A DNA stretch of 33,018 nt, taken from contig CALMJS010000021.1 in the NCBI GenBank assembly GCA_937864535.1, forward strand, positions 1 to 33,018, read 5' to 3'. How positions within the stretch are numbered: the stretch's first letter is position 1; each line of letters starts with the position of its first letter. Of the stretch, positions 8,653 through 16,761 are shown in pieces. Origin of the DNA: an uncultured Paracoccaceae bacterium (GTDB lineage: Bacteria; Pseudomonadota; Alphaproteobacteria; Rhodobacterales; Rhodobacteraceae). The notes beneath the pieces are model-generated. The model was not told the origin of the DNA, made no database searches, and saw only the letters and a list, made by a program, of their open reading frames with translations. The translations under genes and the position numbers were made by a program.

Positions 8653-9284
8653 CGGCTTTCCCTCCACGCAAAGGACACACCGCCATGCCATGTCGGCAGA
8701 AAATCACCGGACTTGATTGACTGCGGCACGATCTTCGCGATCACCTGCGGTCGATCGAGCCTGACCCACTGCGATAGTATCGCCGAAGGATCGAGGGCCG
8801 GCGAAACACCGACTGGCCCAGTGACCCCGCCAACACCAGCCGTCACCGACCCAAGAAGGCAATGCAAGCGCGCCCTGCCGTCCGGCGTCACATAGCTAAA
8901 GAACTCGCCGCGCCGCAGACTGTCGCCAACCACCAACGCCCCGAACGACACCTGCGATCCATCCACTGACCGCCACCCGATACGTGCCCCGGCCGCTGGA
9001 TTGGCAACCGAAGCTGGTCTCGGTCGGTGCAGCGGCGACACCCAGAACGACGCGCCAGGGACACTCAGGCCGCCGATGATCGCATCAATCTCTGCACCGT
9101 TGGCCAGCGACGAAAGAGCCACCGACACGGACCCAGACCATCGCCGCACGCCGCGCGCGATGGCATAGTCCAGCCCGTCATTGGTGTCTGTCACCATTGC
9201 GTTGCTCGGCAGGGGCGGCCAATCCAATGCAGCTACCGGCAGCAAATCCCAGAAATCTGCCAGCGCTAAAGGCTCCATAACCAT
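8640..9284 (-). CDS. Distal tail-like protein following the tape measure
   Basis: This 214-residue protein follows the tape measure gene directly, the usual place of the distal tail protein (GTA g12 or Dit-like). It has a beta-rich composition with segments such as GLDYAIARGVRRWSGSVSV and FWVSPLHRPRPASV. No diagnostic motif was found, so the assignment is by gene order. The start is ATG 9284, with GGAGGT seven bases upstream; this ribosome binding site overlaps the end of the tape measure gene. The gene overlaps the next one by 13 bases. Confidence 0.7.
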   Translation of the reverse strand: MVMEPLALADFWDLLPVAALDWPPLPSNAMVTDTNDGLDYAIARGVRRWSGSVSVALSSLANGAEIDAIIGGLSVPGASFWVSPLHRPRPASVANPAAGARIGWRSVDGSQVSFGALVVGDSLRRGEFFSYVTPDGRARLHCLLGSVTAGVGGVTGPVGVSPALDPSAILSQWVRLDRPQVIAKIVPQSIKSGDFLPTWHGGVSFAWRESRWTV

Positions 9285-9286
9285 CC

Positions 9287-11503
9287 CTATGACCTCCGCC
9301 GCGGATCAGCGCTGATCGCCTTCACCGCGCCAGGCAGCGCCCGCCGCTGTGATTGTTCAGACCGCTGGATCATGGCACCTGCCCGATTGTCGACCACCTC
9401 TGCGATGACACCGTCGGCAACCCGCATCGCGATCACCACCTGCCCCCCAGCGCCGCTTGCAGCGCCCTTTAGCGCCGCCTGTGCTTGCGGCACATTTAGT
9501 ATGGCGCCAGACTGGGATGGCACGAACACTTCCGAATTTGGTGTGTTCTCGTTCACCAGATATGCAGACCCCGCCGCGACGCCGCCACCAGAGGCCCGCT
9601 TTCCTGATAGCAACCCGCCCAGAACGGAAATCCAGCCGCTCCCCTTTGCGCCAGACATCGCGAAATTCTCGATCGTGTTTGCAATCGACACTTCGGCCAA
9701 TCTGGCGATCAGACGCCCGACGGCGGCTTTGGCCTCATCCGCCCCCTGCCCCATCGCCATAAAAATATCAGCCACGGCCGACGCCCCGGTTTTTGCCGAT
9801 GCCTGAATGTCATCGATCCGATCCTTGGCCTGCTCAGCCGACGTTGCGGCATCCACATATGCGCGGGCTAGATCATCGATCTGGGACGTCAGCGCCGGCG
9901 TAATCGCCTGCCCCATCCGCTGCGCCTCGATCAGCAGTTCCGACCGCTTTTGCGCATAGGCAAGCGCATCGCCCAAATCTGTCCCTTTTGCCGCGACCTC
10001 TGCAAAAACGTCCGTCTCGATCTGTAGGCCTGCAATCTCCTGCGCCAGGGCTTTGACTGTGTCAGCCCAGGTCTGCCCCGATCCGCCACCCGAGGCGGTA
10101 TCTATCGCCGGCACGCCGAAATCAGGATCAGTCGGCGCAGCCCTCGGACGATTGTAAAACGCGGCCGGGACCGGCGCATTAACGCGCCTGACACGCGGCC
10201 GCGACGTTGGCCCGGTCGACATGTCCTGCACTGACCCAGGCAACTCCATAACGGCATCGACAGCCTTGGCCCGAACAGACTGCAACGCAGCAGCCATTTG
10301 GCCCAATGCCCCGATCACACCCTCGAACCGCGCCGCATCAATACTGTCAAGCGACCCCATCAGCGCATCTGCCTCTTCGATCACCGACGTCATGCCGGCC
10401 TCGAAATCCGCAGCCGACATTTCCCCTTGATCAAAGGCCCGCATTTTACCGTCGAGCTCTTCCAGCAGTGCGGCCAGTTCATGTGCCACATCGAGGTCAG
10501 CCACGTCCATCAGACGAAATCCGGCGGGGCCTGTCAGGCCTGCCCAAATTCGATCGAGTTCCGCATAGGCGTCGATGACCGTTTGAACCGCATCTTCCGA
10601 ACGACGCAACGCGGCTGGATCGGCATCGAGGATCGCGACGCTCTCAGACCCGAGTTTCGACTTGGCAGCCTCGATATTGCCGAACAGCTGAGCCATCCGT
10701 GTGTCGGTCTCAGTGATCGCATCAACGACACCGACGACCAATCCACGCGCAAACGACCCGACCCGCGTCGTGATCTCGGCCCATTTGCGATCGAGTTCAG
10801 CCGCCTTTGCGATCATCTCTTCGTCCATCACCGCGCCGATCTCATGACCGCGGGCAATGGTATCGCGCAGCTTGTCGGCACCCTGATCCAGCAGCTGGAC
10901 AAACTGTTCGCCCCCAGTACCGCCGAACACCTCGTCTGCCACGCGAATTTGTGCAGCCCGGTCAAGTCCCTCCATCCGGTCGACGATTGTCAGCATCAGC
11001 TCTGACGGGTCTTTCAGCCGGTTGGCTAGATCCTGCCCGCTCAGGCCCAATCGGTTGAACGCATCGGCCGCCGAACCGGCACCGGTCACGATGAACTCAT
11101 CGGCGCGCAGCGACAGCTCTTTGAACCCATCGGTCAGCGCATCCACGCCGATCCGGTTCTGCTCAGCCACATACGACCATTCTTGGAAAGCCTTCGCAGA
11201 CATGCCAGCACGCTTGGCCGCATCCCCGATCGCCGCAATATTGTGAACTGTCTGCAACGCGGCCTGCGATGCAGATATCAGTCCCTGCACCACGACACTG
11301 CCGATCACCCCCCCGACAAAGGCTTTCATCGCCCCGGCCATGCGCATGAGGTTCTTGTCTGTGTCCGTGGACACTTTTGACACCGACCGGTTCGCGCGGG
11401 CCTGAAACTGTTCGATCTTTCTGGCCTGCCGTTCGAACTGCCGCTCAAACTCGTTTGCCTGCGCCTTCAGCAGCACGGCAATAGCCTGCGTTTCATTTGT
11501 CAT
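9287..11503 (-). CDS. Tail tape measure protein
   Basis: The 738-residue protein has an N-terminal coiled-coil region (FERQFERQARKIEQFQARAN), then an amphipathic/hydrophobic segment (MKAFVGGVIGSVVVQGLIS), and motifs typical of phage tape measures (AKRAGMSAKAFQEWSY, RMEGLDRAAQIRVADEVFG). A glycine/alanine-rich C-terminal part contains ARLAEVSIANTIENF. It sets tail length, fills the tail tube and is released during DNA injection. At 738 residues the protein predicts a tail of roughly 110 nm by the common rule of about 0.15 nm per residue. Its ATG lies inside the end of the chaperone frame, so translation is coupled. Confidence 0.9.
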   Translation of the reverse strand: MTNETQAIAVLLKAQANEFERQFERQARKIEQFQARANRSVSKVSTDTDKNLMRMAGAMKAFVGGVIGSVVVQGLISASQAALQTVHNIAAIGDAAKRAGMSAKAFQEWSYVAEQNRIGVDALTDGFKELSLRADEFIVTGAGSAADAFNRLGLSGQDLANRLKDPSELMLTIVDRMEGLDRAAQIRVADEVFGGTGGEQFVQLLDQGADKLRDTIARGHEIGAVMDEEMIAKAAELDRKWAEITTRVGSFARGLVVGVVDAITETDTRMAQLFGNIEAAKSKLGSESVAILDADPAALRRSEDAVQTVIDAYAELDRIWAGLTGPAGFRLMDVADLDVAHELAALLEELDGKMRAFDQGEMSAADFEAGMTSVIEEADALMGSLDSIDAARFEGVIGALGQMAAALQSVRAKAVDAVMELPGSVQDMSTGPTSRPRVRRVNAPVPAAFYNRPRAAPTDPDFGVPAIDTASGGGSGQTWADTVKALAQEIAGLQIETDVFAEVAAKGTDLGDALAYAQKRSELLIEAQRMGQAITPALTSQIDDLARAYVDAATSAEQAKDRIDDIQASAKTGASAVADIFMAMGQGADEAKAAVGRLIARLAEVSIANTIENFAMSGAKGSGWISVLGGLLSGKRASGGGVAAGSAYLVNENTPNSEVFVPSQSGAILNVPQAQAALKGAASGAGGQVVIAMRVADGVIAEVVDNRAGAMIQRSEQSQRRALPGAVKAISADPRRRS

Positions 11504-12091
11504 CTGGATACATCGCCCGCAGCTTTGTCATCTGGTCAGCCGTTGGCGGCTGTACCTTGCCCGCAGATTTCTCTTGAGCGGCATTCCATCCATCGACCAA
11601 CAGCGTCACATCTGCTGGCGTCATGGCCCTCACCTGGTCTGGTGTCAGTCCGATAACCCCGCAGAGGTTCCCTATTCTGGCCCTGACGTCGTATCGCCTC
11701 GGTAAATCACCGGTTCGCTTCTTTCGCTCGGCGACTCCTGGTCGTTTTTTTTTACGTCCCGCACCAGGGCATCCGGAAATAGCGCAACGCCCAGAGCTCG
11801 GAACGCCAGCGCCCGCAGCTGCTCATTGTGCTCAGGCCCCAGACTGGCCATCAACGCGTCGGCCGCCAAATCATTCATGCCGCCACCGATCATCGCCAAC
11901 GTCACCATGTCGCGGACGTGTCCCACCAGCGGCGCACGACGCCCCTGCCGCGACAGTTGGTCCCACAATTCAAAAACACCCGTATTCGGGTGCAAATCCT
12001 CGAACCGCTCGATCTCTTTGTTTGTAATGACCAGTGGGCGGGCCACGCCCCCCACTGGTTCAATCAGTCGGGCAGACTGTGAGACTGCCAT
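11493..12091 (-). CDS. Predicted -1 frameshift tail chaperone fusion (G-T type)
   Basis: If ribosomes slip -1 on the A9 run at 11745-11753, the upstream chaperone frame is read to Asn116 and then continues in another frame for 83 more codons to the TGA at 11495-11493, giving about 199 residues. No stop codon interrupts the second frame between the slip site and the downstream part. That part contains the LTPDQVRAMTPADVTLLVDGW segment, similar in kind to GTA/phage tail chaperone partners. This matches the lambda gpG/gpGT arrangement immediately before the tape measure gene. An ATG at 11624 could also give a 43-residue product from the second frame alone. Confidence 0.7.
11672..12091 (-). CDS. 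Tail assembly chaperone (GTA gp10-like), unshifted product
   Basis: The unshifted product has 139 residues. It lies between the tail tube and tape measure genes, where tail chaperones are found. The segment PLVITNKEIERFEDLHPNTG followed by a helical region fits the GTA gp10-like family as I remember it. The protein should coat the tape measure during tail assembly and is usually absent from the virion. Its last 23 residues (after Asn116) are Ser/Glu-rich and look unlike a folded domain, consistent with being the tail of the non-frameshifted form. The start is ATG 12091, with TGAGG seven bases upstream. Confidence 0.82.
   Translation of the reverse strand: MAVSQSARLIEPVGGVARPLVITNKEIERFEDLHPNTGVFELWDQLSRQGRRAPLVGHVRDMVTLAMIGGGMNDLAADALMASLGPEHNEQLRALAFRALGVALFPDALVRDVKKNDQESPSERSEPVIYRGDTTSGPE
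11744..11753 (-). promoter_or_regulatory. Slippery site for predicted -1 ribosomal frameshift
   Basis: The minus strand reads GTA AAA AAA AAC in the chaperone frame, a run of nine A followed by C. It contains the heptamer A AAA AAC in the correct phase for tandem -1 slippage. It is by far the longest A run I noticed in the late genes. A chance run in GC-rich coding DNA exactly where tail chaperone shifts occur is unlikely. Confidence 0.72.
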
Positions 12092-12093
12092 GG

Positions 12094-12507
12094 TTAGGCC
12101 TCAGGCGTGTACGAAATCAGACCATCCGACGACAAGGCAGTCGCGTAGGTCACCGCGTCTTCGTTCTGACCGGTAAACTCCAGCTCATCGATATGATAGA
12201 GGCCCGCAAACGTCCCCAGCCCCGGCACAATCACCTGAAACTCTGCTTTCGGCGTGCCGCTGACTTTGATCGTCATCAGCGCTTTAACCGCGACCGGATC
12301 ATCGAAATAACCCGACCCGCTGATCGACACAGATTTGACGCCGGAAAAGGTATTCTGCCACACTGCGCCCGTCGGCGCATTGGCGTTATAGACATGGGCC
12401 GTGCCCTTGTCGTCAGTGATCTTGAGGCTGCGCGAATTGATCCCGCACAGCGTCGTATATGTCGCGCCGATTTTCATTTTCAGCAGCATAAGTTTGGCGT
12501 CTTGCAT
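12094..12507 (-). CDS. Major tail tube protein
   Basis: The 137-residue protein carries the pattern of the phage major tail protein family: an N-terminal KIGATYTTLCGINSRSLKIT segment, a central WQNTFSGVKSVSISGSGYF, and a C-terminal part with FTGQNEDAVTYATALSSDG. It should polymerise into hexameric rings that form the tail tube. The start is ATG 12507, with GAGGGGGC upstream. The gene lies between the tail terminator and the tail chaperone genes, as expected. A short 6-bp hairpin (12563-12577) lies upstream, at the end of the previous gene. Confidence 0.87.
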   Translation of the reverse strand: MQDAKLMLLKMKIGATYTTLCGINSRSLKITDDKGTAHVYNANAPTGAVWQNTFSGVKSVSISGSGYFDDPVAVKALMTIKVSGTPKAEFQVIVPGLGTFAGLYHIDELEFTGQNEDAVTYATALSSDGLISYTPEA

Positions 12508-12572
12508 TGGTGCCCCCTCGGCATTTTGCGGCGATACCGCACGTTGTGAATTGAACCTTAGCGCTAGGCTTC

Positions 12573-12989
12573 CTAGCCCGCGCCGTTTACCCCGGCCTCG
12601 AACAGAACTGTCACCACTGGCGACGCCCCATCAGGCGACTTGTCAGTCGTGGCCACCATCCACGACAGCCGCCACAGATATGCCCCACCGCCAAGCGTGA
12701 TGTCTGTCCGGCCATCCAGAGCGGATCGCACCGCACCGGCAACCCGCTTGCCTTCTACCGATCCGATCGCCCGGGAATAAACATCGATCGTGAATGCAAT
12801 TTCATCCGCGACCACGCCCGTCGCCCGGACGGGCCGCACATCGACCTTCCCGAACCGCACATAAGGAAAGGCCGCACGGGACGGAACATCATCGAACACG
12901 CGCCCATTGATGAGTGCGGTTAGGCCTGCGTCCTCTTTCAATGCCGCGACGATTGCGCCATGTATCCGCAACTCGATTGGATCAGACAC
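12573..12989 (-). CDS. Tail terminator / completion protein (DUF3168)
   Basis: The 138-residue protein starts with an amphipathic helix (IELRIHGAIVAALKEDAGL) and carries ALINGRVFDDVPSRAAFPYVRFG, which is characteristic of DUF3168 proteins. These form the ring at the head-proximal end of siphovirus tails. The gene overlaps the preceding HK97 gp10-like gene by eight bases and precedes the tail tube gene. Length and order match the family and the GTA gene order. Confidence 0.87.
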   Translation of the reverse strand: MSDPIELRIHGAIVAALKEDAGLTALINGRVFDDVPSRAAFPYVRFGKVDVRPVRATGVVADEIAFTIDVYSRAIGSVEGKRVAGAVRSALDGRTDITLGGGAYLWRLSWMVATTDKSPDGASPVVTVLFEAGVNGAG

Positions 12990-13326
12990 CTGTCAGCACC
13001 TTTTTCACACCACGCGACACCGCACGCTTCATCCTGTTTTTGCGGCGCTTCATCGTCGCCTTCAGCGCAGGATTGACGAATGGTCGCGGCCCACTGTCGC
13101 CTTCTGTAACTTTCGACTTGGGGCCGAAATTGACCATCACACCGCCGTCGACTTTTTCGGCTGTCATAGCGCTCCGCGTGTCACCGGCCCCCGGGTGCAG
13201 GATCGTCGCGGTCCGGATCAAATCCTTGGCGGCGACGTCCACGGCCTTATTGACCTCATCCATCACTTGCTTAGGGATGGCCCGGAATTTCCGCGCCAGC
13301 TTGTCGGCACCTTTCACGTAGCTCAT
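12982..13326 (-). CDS. Neck/tail completion protein (HK97 gp10-like)
   Basis: This 114-residue basic protein has the arrangement LARKFRAIPKQVMDEVNKAVD, then AAKDLIRTATILHPGAGDTR, typical of HK97 gp10-family proteins of the neck or tail. Its C-terminus is strongly basic (KATMKRRKNRMKRAVSRG). It lies between the head-closure and tail-terminator genes. The role is joining head and tail. Start ATG 13326 lies close to the stop of the preceding gene. Confidence 0.82.
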   Translation of the reverse strand: MSYVKGADKLARKFRAIPKQVMDEVNKAVDVAAKDLIRTATILHPGAGDTRSAMTAEKVDGGVMVNFGPKSKVTEGDSGPRPFVNPALKATMKRRKNRMKRAVSRGVKKVLTGV

Positions 13327-13329
13327 CGT

Positions 13330-13668
13330 TTACTCCTGATAGGACAGGTCTTCCTCGACCGTCAGATCAACAAACTGGTTCTTGTCTCCAGCAAACCCGA
13401 CAGCAACCACCGACCAGGCTGACCGCTCGAACACTGCGCGGTCTTCGTTTGTGATGGCTTCAGCCAACAGCCCGCGTCGAAATCGGATCGTGGCGGATCG
13501 TGGCCCGTCTAATCGTCCGGCTGCTACACGCTCGCGCCCCACTGTAAACCGGACATTTGCCCAGACTGTCATGTAGGCGCCCCACTCAGGGGCTGGATTA
13601 CCAAAGCCATCGTCAGCGCCGCCGCGCCTCTCGATCACCACCCGATCGCGAAACCGACCCGCGGTCAT
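13330..13668 (-). CDS. Head closure / head-tail adaptor protein (SPP1 gp16-like)
   Basis: The 112-residue protein starts with MTAGRFRDRVVIERR, the classic opening of phage head-tail adaptor proteins. It continues with GFGNPAPEWGAYMTVWANVR and ATIRFRRGLLAEAITNEDR, also typical of this family. It caps the connector after DNA packaging and docks the tail. The ATG overlaps the previous stop (ATGA). The call is firm on motif and order. Confidence 0.9.
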   Translation of the reverse strand: MTAGRFRDRVVIERRGGADDGFGNPAPEWGAYMTVWANVRFTVGRERVAAGRLDGPRSATIRFRRGLLAEAITNEDRAVFERSAWSVVAVGFAGDKNQFVDLTVEEDLSYQE

Positions 13669-14183
13669 CGAGGCACCCAGCGCCAGCGCAACCTAGCAAT
13701 CAGTGCCTCTGCAGACAGCGGCAAGATCGATGTGATATTACCAACGTTCACCGCTTCGCGGTTGTCGTACCAATGGCCAACAATCATTTGCACGATGACA
13801 GCGGCAAGCGCCCTATCTGCGGCACCCATCGCTGCGGTCATCGTCACCAATGCGGGGCCGGATAGATCAACGTCTGCCCCCACCAGCGATGGCATCATGT
13901 CGATCGGAACCGCACCTGATCCATAGTCCGCAGTCACCGCTTGCACATCCGGCAACGGTAATCGAAATAGGCCGCCCTTTGCGACTGTGACTACCCAGGT
14001 TTGCTGCAGGATCGCCCGCCCTAGCATCCCTTGTACGCCGTCCAGATACTGAACCGCTGCCGCCAGAAATCCAGCGATCAGGGCATCGTCGTCGCCCTCA
14101 TTGACCCGCAGATGATTGCGCAGTTGTGTCATCGACACCACGCCCGCCGGATCAGCAGGCGGCACAGTCAGAACGGGCATCAT
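13665..14183 (-). CDS. Head-tail connector protein (HK97 gp6-like)
   Basis: The 172-residue protein has the connector pattern SMTQLRNHLRVNEGDDDALIAGFLAAAVQYLDGVQG, with the conserved 'LRV..ddddLI..li.aA' helix pair, and a later AAVIVQMIVGHWYDNREAV segment matching the family's final helix. It forms the ring beneath the portal. The start is ATG 14183, overlapping the preceding stop; the adjacent ATG 14180 is equivalent. Confidence 0.9.
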   Translation of the reverse strand: MMPVLTVPPADPAGVVSMTQLRNHLRVNEGDDDALIAGFLAAAVQYLDGVQGMLGRAILQQTWVVTVAKGGLFRLPLPDVQAVTADYGSGAVPIDMMPSLVGADVDLSGPALVTMTAAMGAADRALAAVIVQMIVGHWYDNREAVNVGNITSILPLSAEALIARLRWRWVPR

Positions 14184-14521
14184 TCTGCACTGCCACCTTT
14201 GACAGCGGCGTCACCCTTGCCGGCCTTCGCTGCAGGCTTTTGAACTGTGCTATCCTGCGCCACGTCAGCCGCTGCGTCCTGCGCCACATCGTCCGGGATA
14301 TCCTTGGCGGGAAGTCGGTCACCATCAGCCAAGAGTGCCGATCCTGTCGCCAACAGATCACGCGCCTCTTGCGAGGTGATCTCCACGACTTCTGGCACTT
14401 GGCGCAACGACTGGACCAATGCCCAATCACGCGGGTCCTGCGGGTTAAAGGAATACGGCAGGCCGGGCCGCAGCAGGCCAGCGGCCGTCGCAGTCGTTTC
14501 GATCGTCTTAAAGTAGATCAT
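14180..14521 (-). CDS. Hypothetical protein between capsid and connector genes
   Basis: I do not recognise this 113-residue protein. The N-terminal half (GLLRPGLPYSFNPQDPRDWA) looks folded, and the C-terminal 40 residues are Ala/Asp/Lys-rich and probably disordered. Small genes in this position may encode head decoration or fixing proteins, but nothing specific supports that here. The start is ATG 14521, preceded only by a weak GGTGA. A TTG at 14548 is less likely. Confidence 0.65.
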   Translation of the reverse strand: MIYFKTIETTATAAGLLRPGLPYSFNPQDPRDWALVQSLRQVPEVVEITSQEARDLLATGSALLADGDRLPAKDIPDDVAQDAAADVAQDSTVQKPAAKAGKGDAAVKGGSAE

Positions 14522-14591
14522 GGGGTCACCACATGTTTGAGGTCTCAAAAATGGGCCGCACCGATCTTCGCTGCGGCCCCCCGGTCACTCA

Positions 14592-15899
14592 TTAGGCAAA
14601 CGTGAAGTCACCTTTGACGATTGCCGCCGGCCGCTTGTGCGCCAGCGCGCCGCGCACCGTGGCCTTTGCGGTAACCAGACCGTCGACAAAGTTCGTGTCG
14701 TTTTCAGTCGAGAACTGCACCTCGACATCCGACCGCAGGTAGAACGTCGACGCCAACGCGAAATTCCCGACGATCCATTCGCCAGCAGACAGGCCCAGGG
14801 TCGCAGAAACATCGAGGTTCCACAGGCGCGGGCTAGCTGCACCATCGAACGGGCTACCATAGACATAGCGACCGGTCGTGTCCTTCAGCAGCTCGATCGC
14901 GGCCCAGTCCACGTCATTCAGCAGCACGCCGTTGCCGGAATAGCCCGCCAACGACAGTTGCAGCAAGGCCAGACGCAGGCGGTCAATCCGGGTGCTATTC
15001 GGCAATCCAGACGCTGCGGCAAAGGTCGTCGCTGCACCCTTCAGGCCGGCCAGATTTTCGCCGGTGCCCGCACCAGCCACAATCTGGTTTTCCAACGCCA
15101 GCTCGACGCCATAGCGCATTTCCGTATCGACCTCGGTTTGCAGTGCGGCTGCGTCCGCCAGAGTCTCATCGGAAACATGCGCCACATGGGCGATCTTGCG
15201 CACATTCGCTTCTGCCCGGGTCCAGCCATAGCTGGATTGCGGGGCTGCTGCCGTCTCTGCGGTCGGTGCCGCAGCATTTGTCCGGGTCGTTTGACGGCTA
15301 TAGCTCACCAGGCTGCTGTCAGTGGCACCGCGGGTAATCAGGGCCAGCACCGACAACGTCCGGCGTGCCATCCGGCCAACATCCCGGTCTTGCGTCGGGA
15401 AAATCAGACCGCCACCCGACCCGCCCGCTGTGGTGATAGCGTTCTTGACCGTGATCACTTTGGACCCGCTCAGACCACCAGCCACATACTGCTTCAGACC
15501 TTCGTCCTTCGCGATCGACTGGCCAAGGCTCATCACCGGGGCAGGACCGTGCTGGCGACGTTGGGTAAGTTCCTGTTCGACATCACGATGCTTGGTTTCC
15601 AAGGCTTCCAGCGACTGGGTCAACTTGTCATGTTTCTGCGACAGGTCGTTGAACACAGCGAGCGCCTTATCGGCGACCTGTTTGGTTTCATTCGTCAGAT
15701 CGCCGTTGCGCTTGGCTTCTGCCAGCGCCTTTTCGGCCGACTGTTTGACATCGTCGGTCGCGATTTTGAACTGCGCCTTGATTTCGGCCAGCTGCGTTGC
15801 CACCGCGCCCGCGTCATTAAAGACGACCGTAAGGGCGGCTGCAGGGACAGCCGACATCGCGCCGGTCAGCACAACCAGCGGCATCATAGATTTTTTCAT
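14592..15899 (-). CDS. HK97-fold major capsid protein with N-terminal delta domain
   Basis: The 435-residue protein has a coiled-coil region at about residues 30-118 (KQSAEKALAEAKRNGDLTNE), typical of the HK97 delta domain that acts as scaffold and is removed by the prohead protease. The HK97-fold body follows, with GGSGGGLIFPTQDRDVGRM and AHVSDETLADAAALQTEVD. The ClpP-type protease gene lies immediately upstream. Oddly, the first 23 residues (MKKS, then MPLVVLTGAMSAVPAAAL) look like a secretion signal. The start is ATG 15899, with GAGGA six bases upstream; more distal starts would run into the protease gene. Confidence 0.93.
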   Translation of the reverse strand: MKKSMMPLVVLTGAMSAVPAAALTVVFNDAGAVATQLAEIKAQFKIATDDVKQSAEKALAEAKRNGDLTNETKQVADKALAVFNDLSQKHDKLTQSLEALETKHRDVEQELTQRRQHGPAPVMSLGQSIAKDEGLKQYVAGGLSGSKVITVKNAITTAGGSGGGLIFPTQDRDVGRMARRTLSVLALITRGATDSSLVSYSRQTTRTNAAAPTAETAAAPQSSYGWTRAEANVRKIAHVAHVSDETLADAAALQTEVDTEMRYGVELALENQIVAGAGTGENLAGLKGAATTFAAASGLPNSTRIDRLRLALLQLSLAGYSGNGVLLNDVDWAAIELLKDTTGRYVYGSPFDGAASPRLWNLDVSATLGLSAGEWIVGNFALASTFYLRSDVEVQFSTENDTNFVDGLVTAKATVRGALAHKRPAAIVKGDFTFA

Positions 15900-15912
15900 G
15901 TCTGATCCTCGA

Positions 15913-16761
15913 TTAGAGACTTTGCAAAAACGCCGACAGCAAGTCGGCAACTTCGTCGGTTGCCCCTGGCACACCATCACCCCCCGCCCCGCGCGGGTTG
16001 GTCGATTTCAAAGACGCGATCACCGACCGCGCATCGCCGCGCGATTTGCCGGCCATTTGGAATACTTTGTCGATTTGCTTTTCTGCGCGCACCTGCGCGA
16101 TATCGACCGACGTAGATTGCTTCAGGCTGACGTCGCCATCATCTGCTGGCAAAAGGCCATCAGCGAACCCTTCCGCGATTGCTTCACCACTCGAAATCCA
16201 CCGCTCTCGATCGAGCATGGCGATCACGTCGCCACGCCTCAGCCCGGTCCGGGCTTGGAAAATATCCGCCCCCGCAGCGTCGAAAGGCTCCATCCAATCC
16301 GCCACTGATCGCAACGAATGCCGATCACCACCAGCGACGATCTGCGCGTTATGGATCATCAGGAACGCTGCTCGGCCGATCAATACGTCATCGCCAGCCA
16401 TCGCGATAACGGCTGCAGCCGATGCCGCCACGCCAACGATCTTGACCGTGACTTTCCCCGAGTATCCGCGCAGCAGATTGTAGATGGCCAAGCCTTCAAA
16501 ATAGGACCCGCCGGGACTGTTGATCACGACAGTGACGTCGCGGCCTTGCGCCGCCTGCAGCTGATATTCGACGCGGCGCGCCGTAACACCGCCTGACCAG
16601 CCGTCGTCACCGATCTGTTCCAACATATCGATCACGGTTTCGCCGGTATCGCCATCGCGCATCTGTGGCACCCACCGCGCAATTGCACCGTCGGCCAGCA
16701 TCGTAATCACGCCCTGCCGCCCATGCGACTGCACCGCGGGCAGCTTGGATTTATCGCCCAT
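15913..16761 (-). CDS. Prohead maturation protease (ClpP/S14 type)
   Basis: The 282-residue protein has the ClpP fold signature: VVINSPGGSYFEGLAIYN, the nucleophile Ser114 in GVAASAAAVIAMAG, and His137 in FLMIHNAQ. These are the phage S14 prohead protease landmarks. It should cleave the capsid delta domain during head maturation. The C-terminal 80 residues are likely a scaffold-like extension. The start is ATG 16761, with AAGGGA about eight bases upstream, and it overlaps the portal gene by 11 bases. A start at 16806 lacks a ribosome binding site. Confidence 0.92.
   Translation of the reverse strand: MGDKSKLPAVQSHGRQGVITMLADGAIARWVPQMRDGDTGETVIDMLEQIGDDGWSGGVTARRVEYQLQAAQGRDVTVVINSPGGSYFEGLAIYNLLRGYSGKVTVKIVGVAASAAAVIAMAGDDVLIGRAAFLMIHNAQIVAGGDRHSLRSVADWMEPFDAAGADIFQARTGLRRGDVIAMLDRERWISSGEAIAEGFADGLLPADDGDVSLKQSTSVDIAQVRAEKQIDKVFQMAGKSRGDARSVIASLKSTNPRGAGGDGVPGATDEVADLLSAFLQSL

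Noticed and set aside
10298-11005. Long plus-strand open frame antisense to the tape measure gene
   Set aside because: No motif or ribosome binding site; the minus-strand tape measure frame is unambiguous.
14637-15905. Long plus-strand open frame antisense to the capsid gene
   Set aside because: Its reading is a reverse-complement shadow of the capsid gene, with composition typical of such shadows; the capsid frame has clear family motifs.
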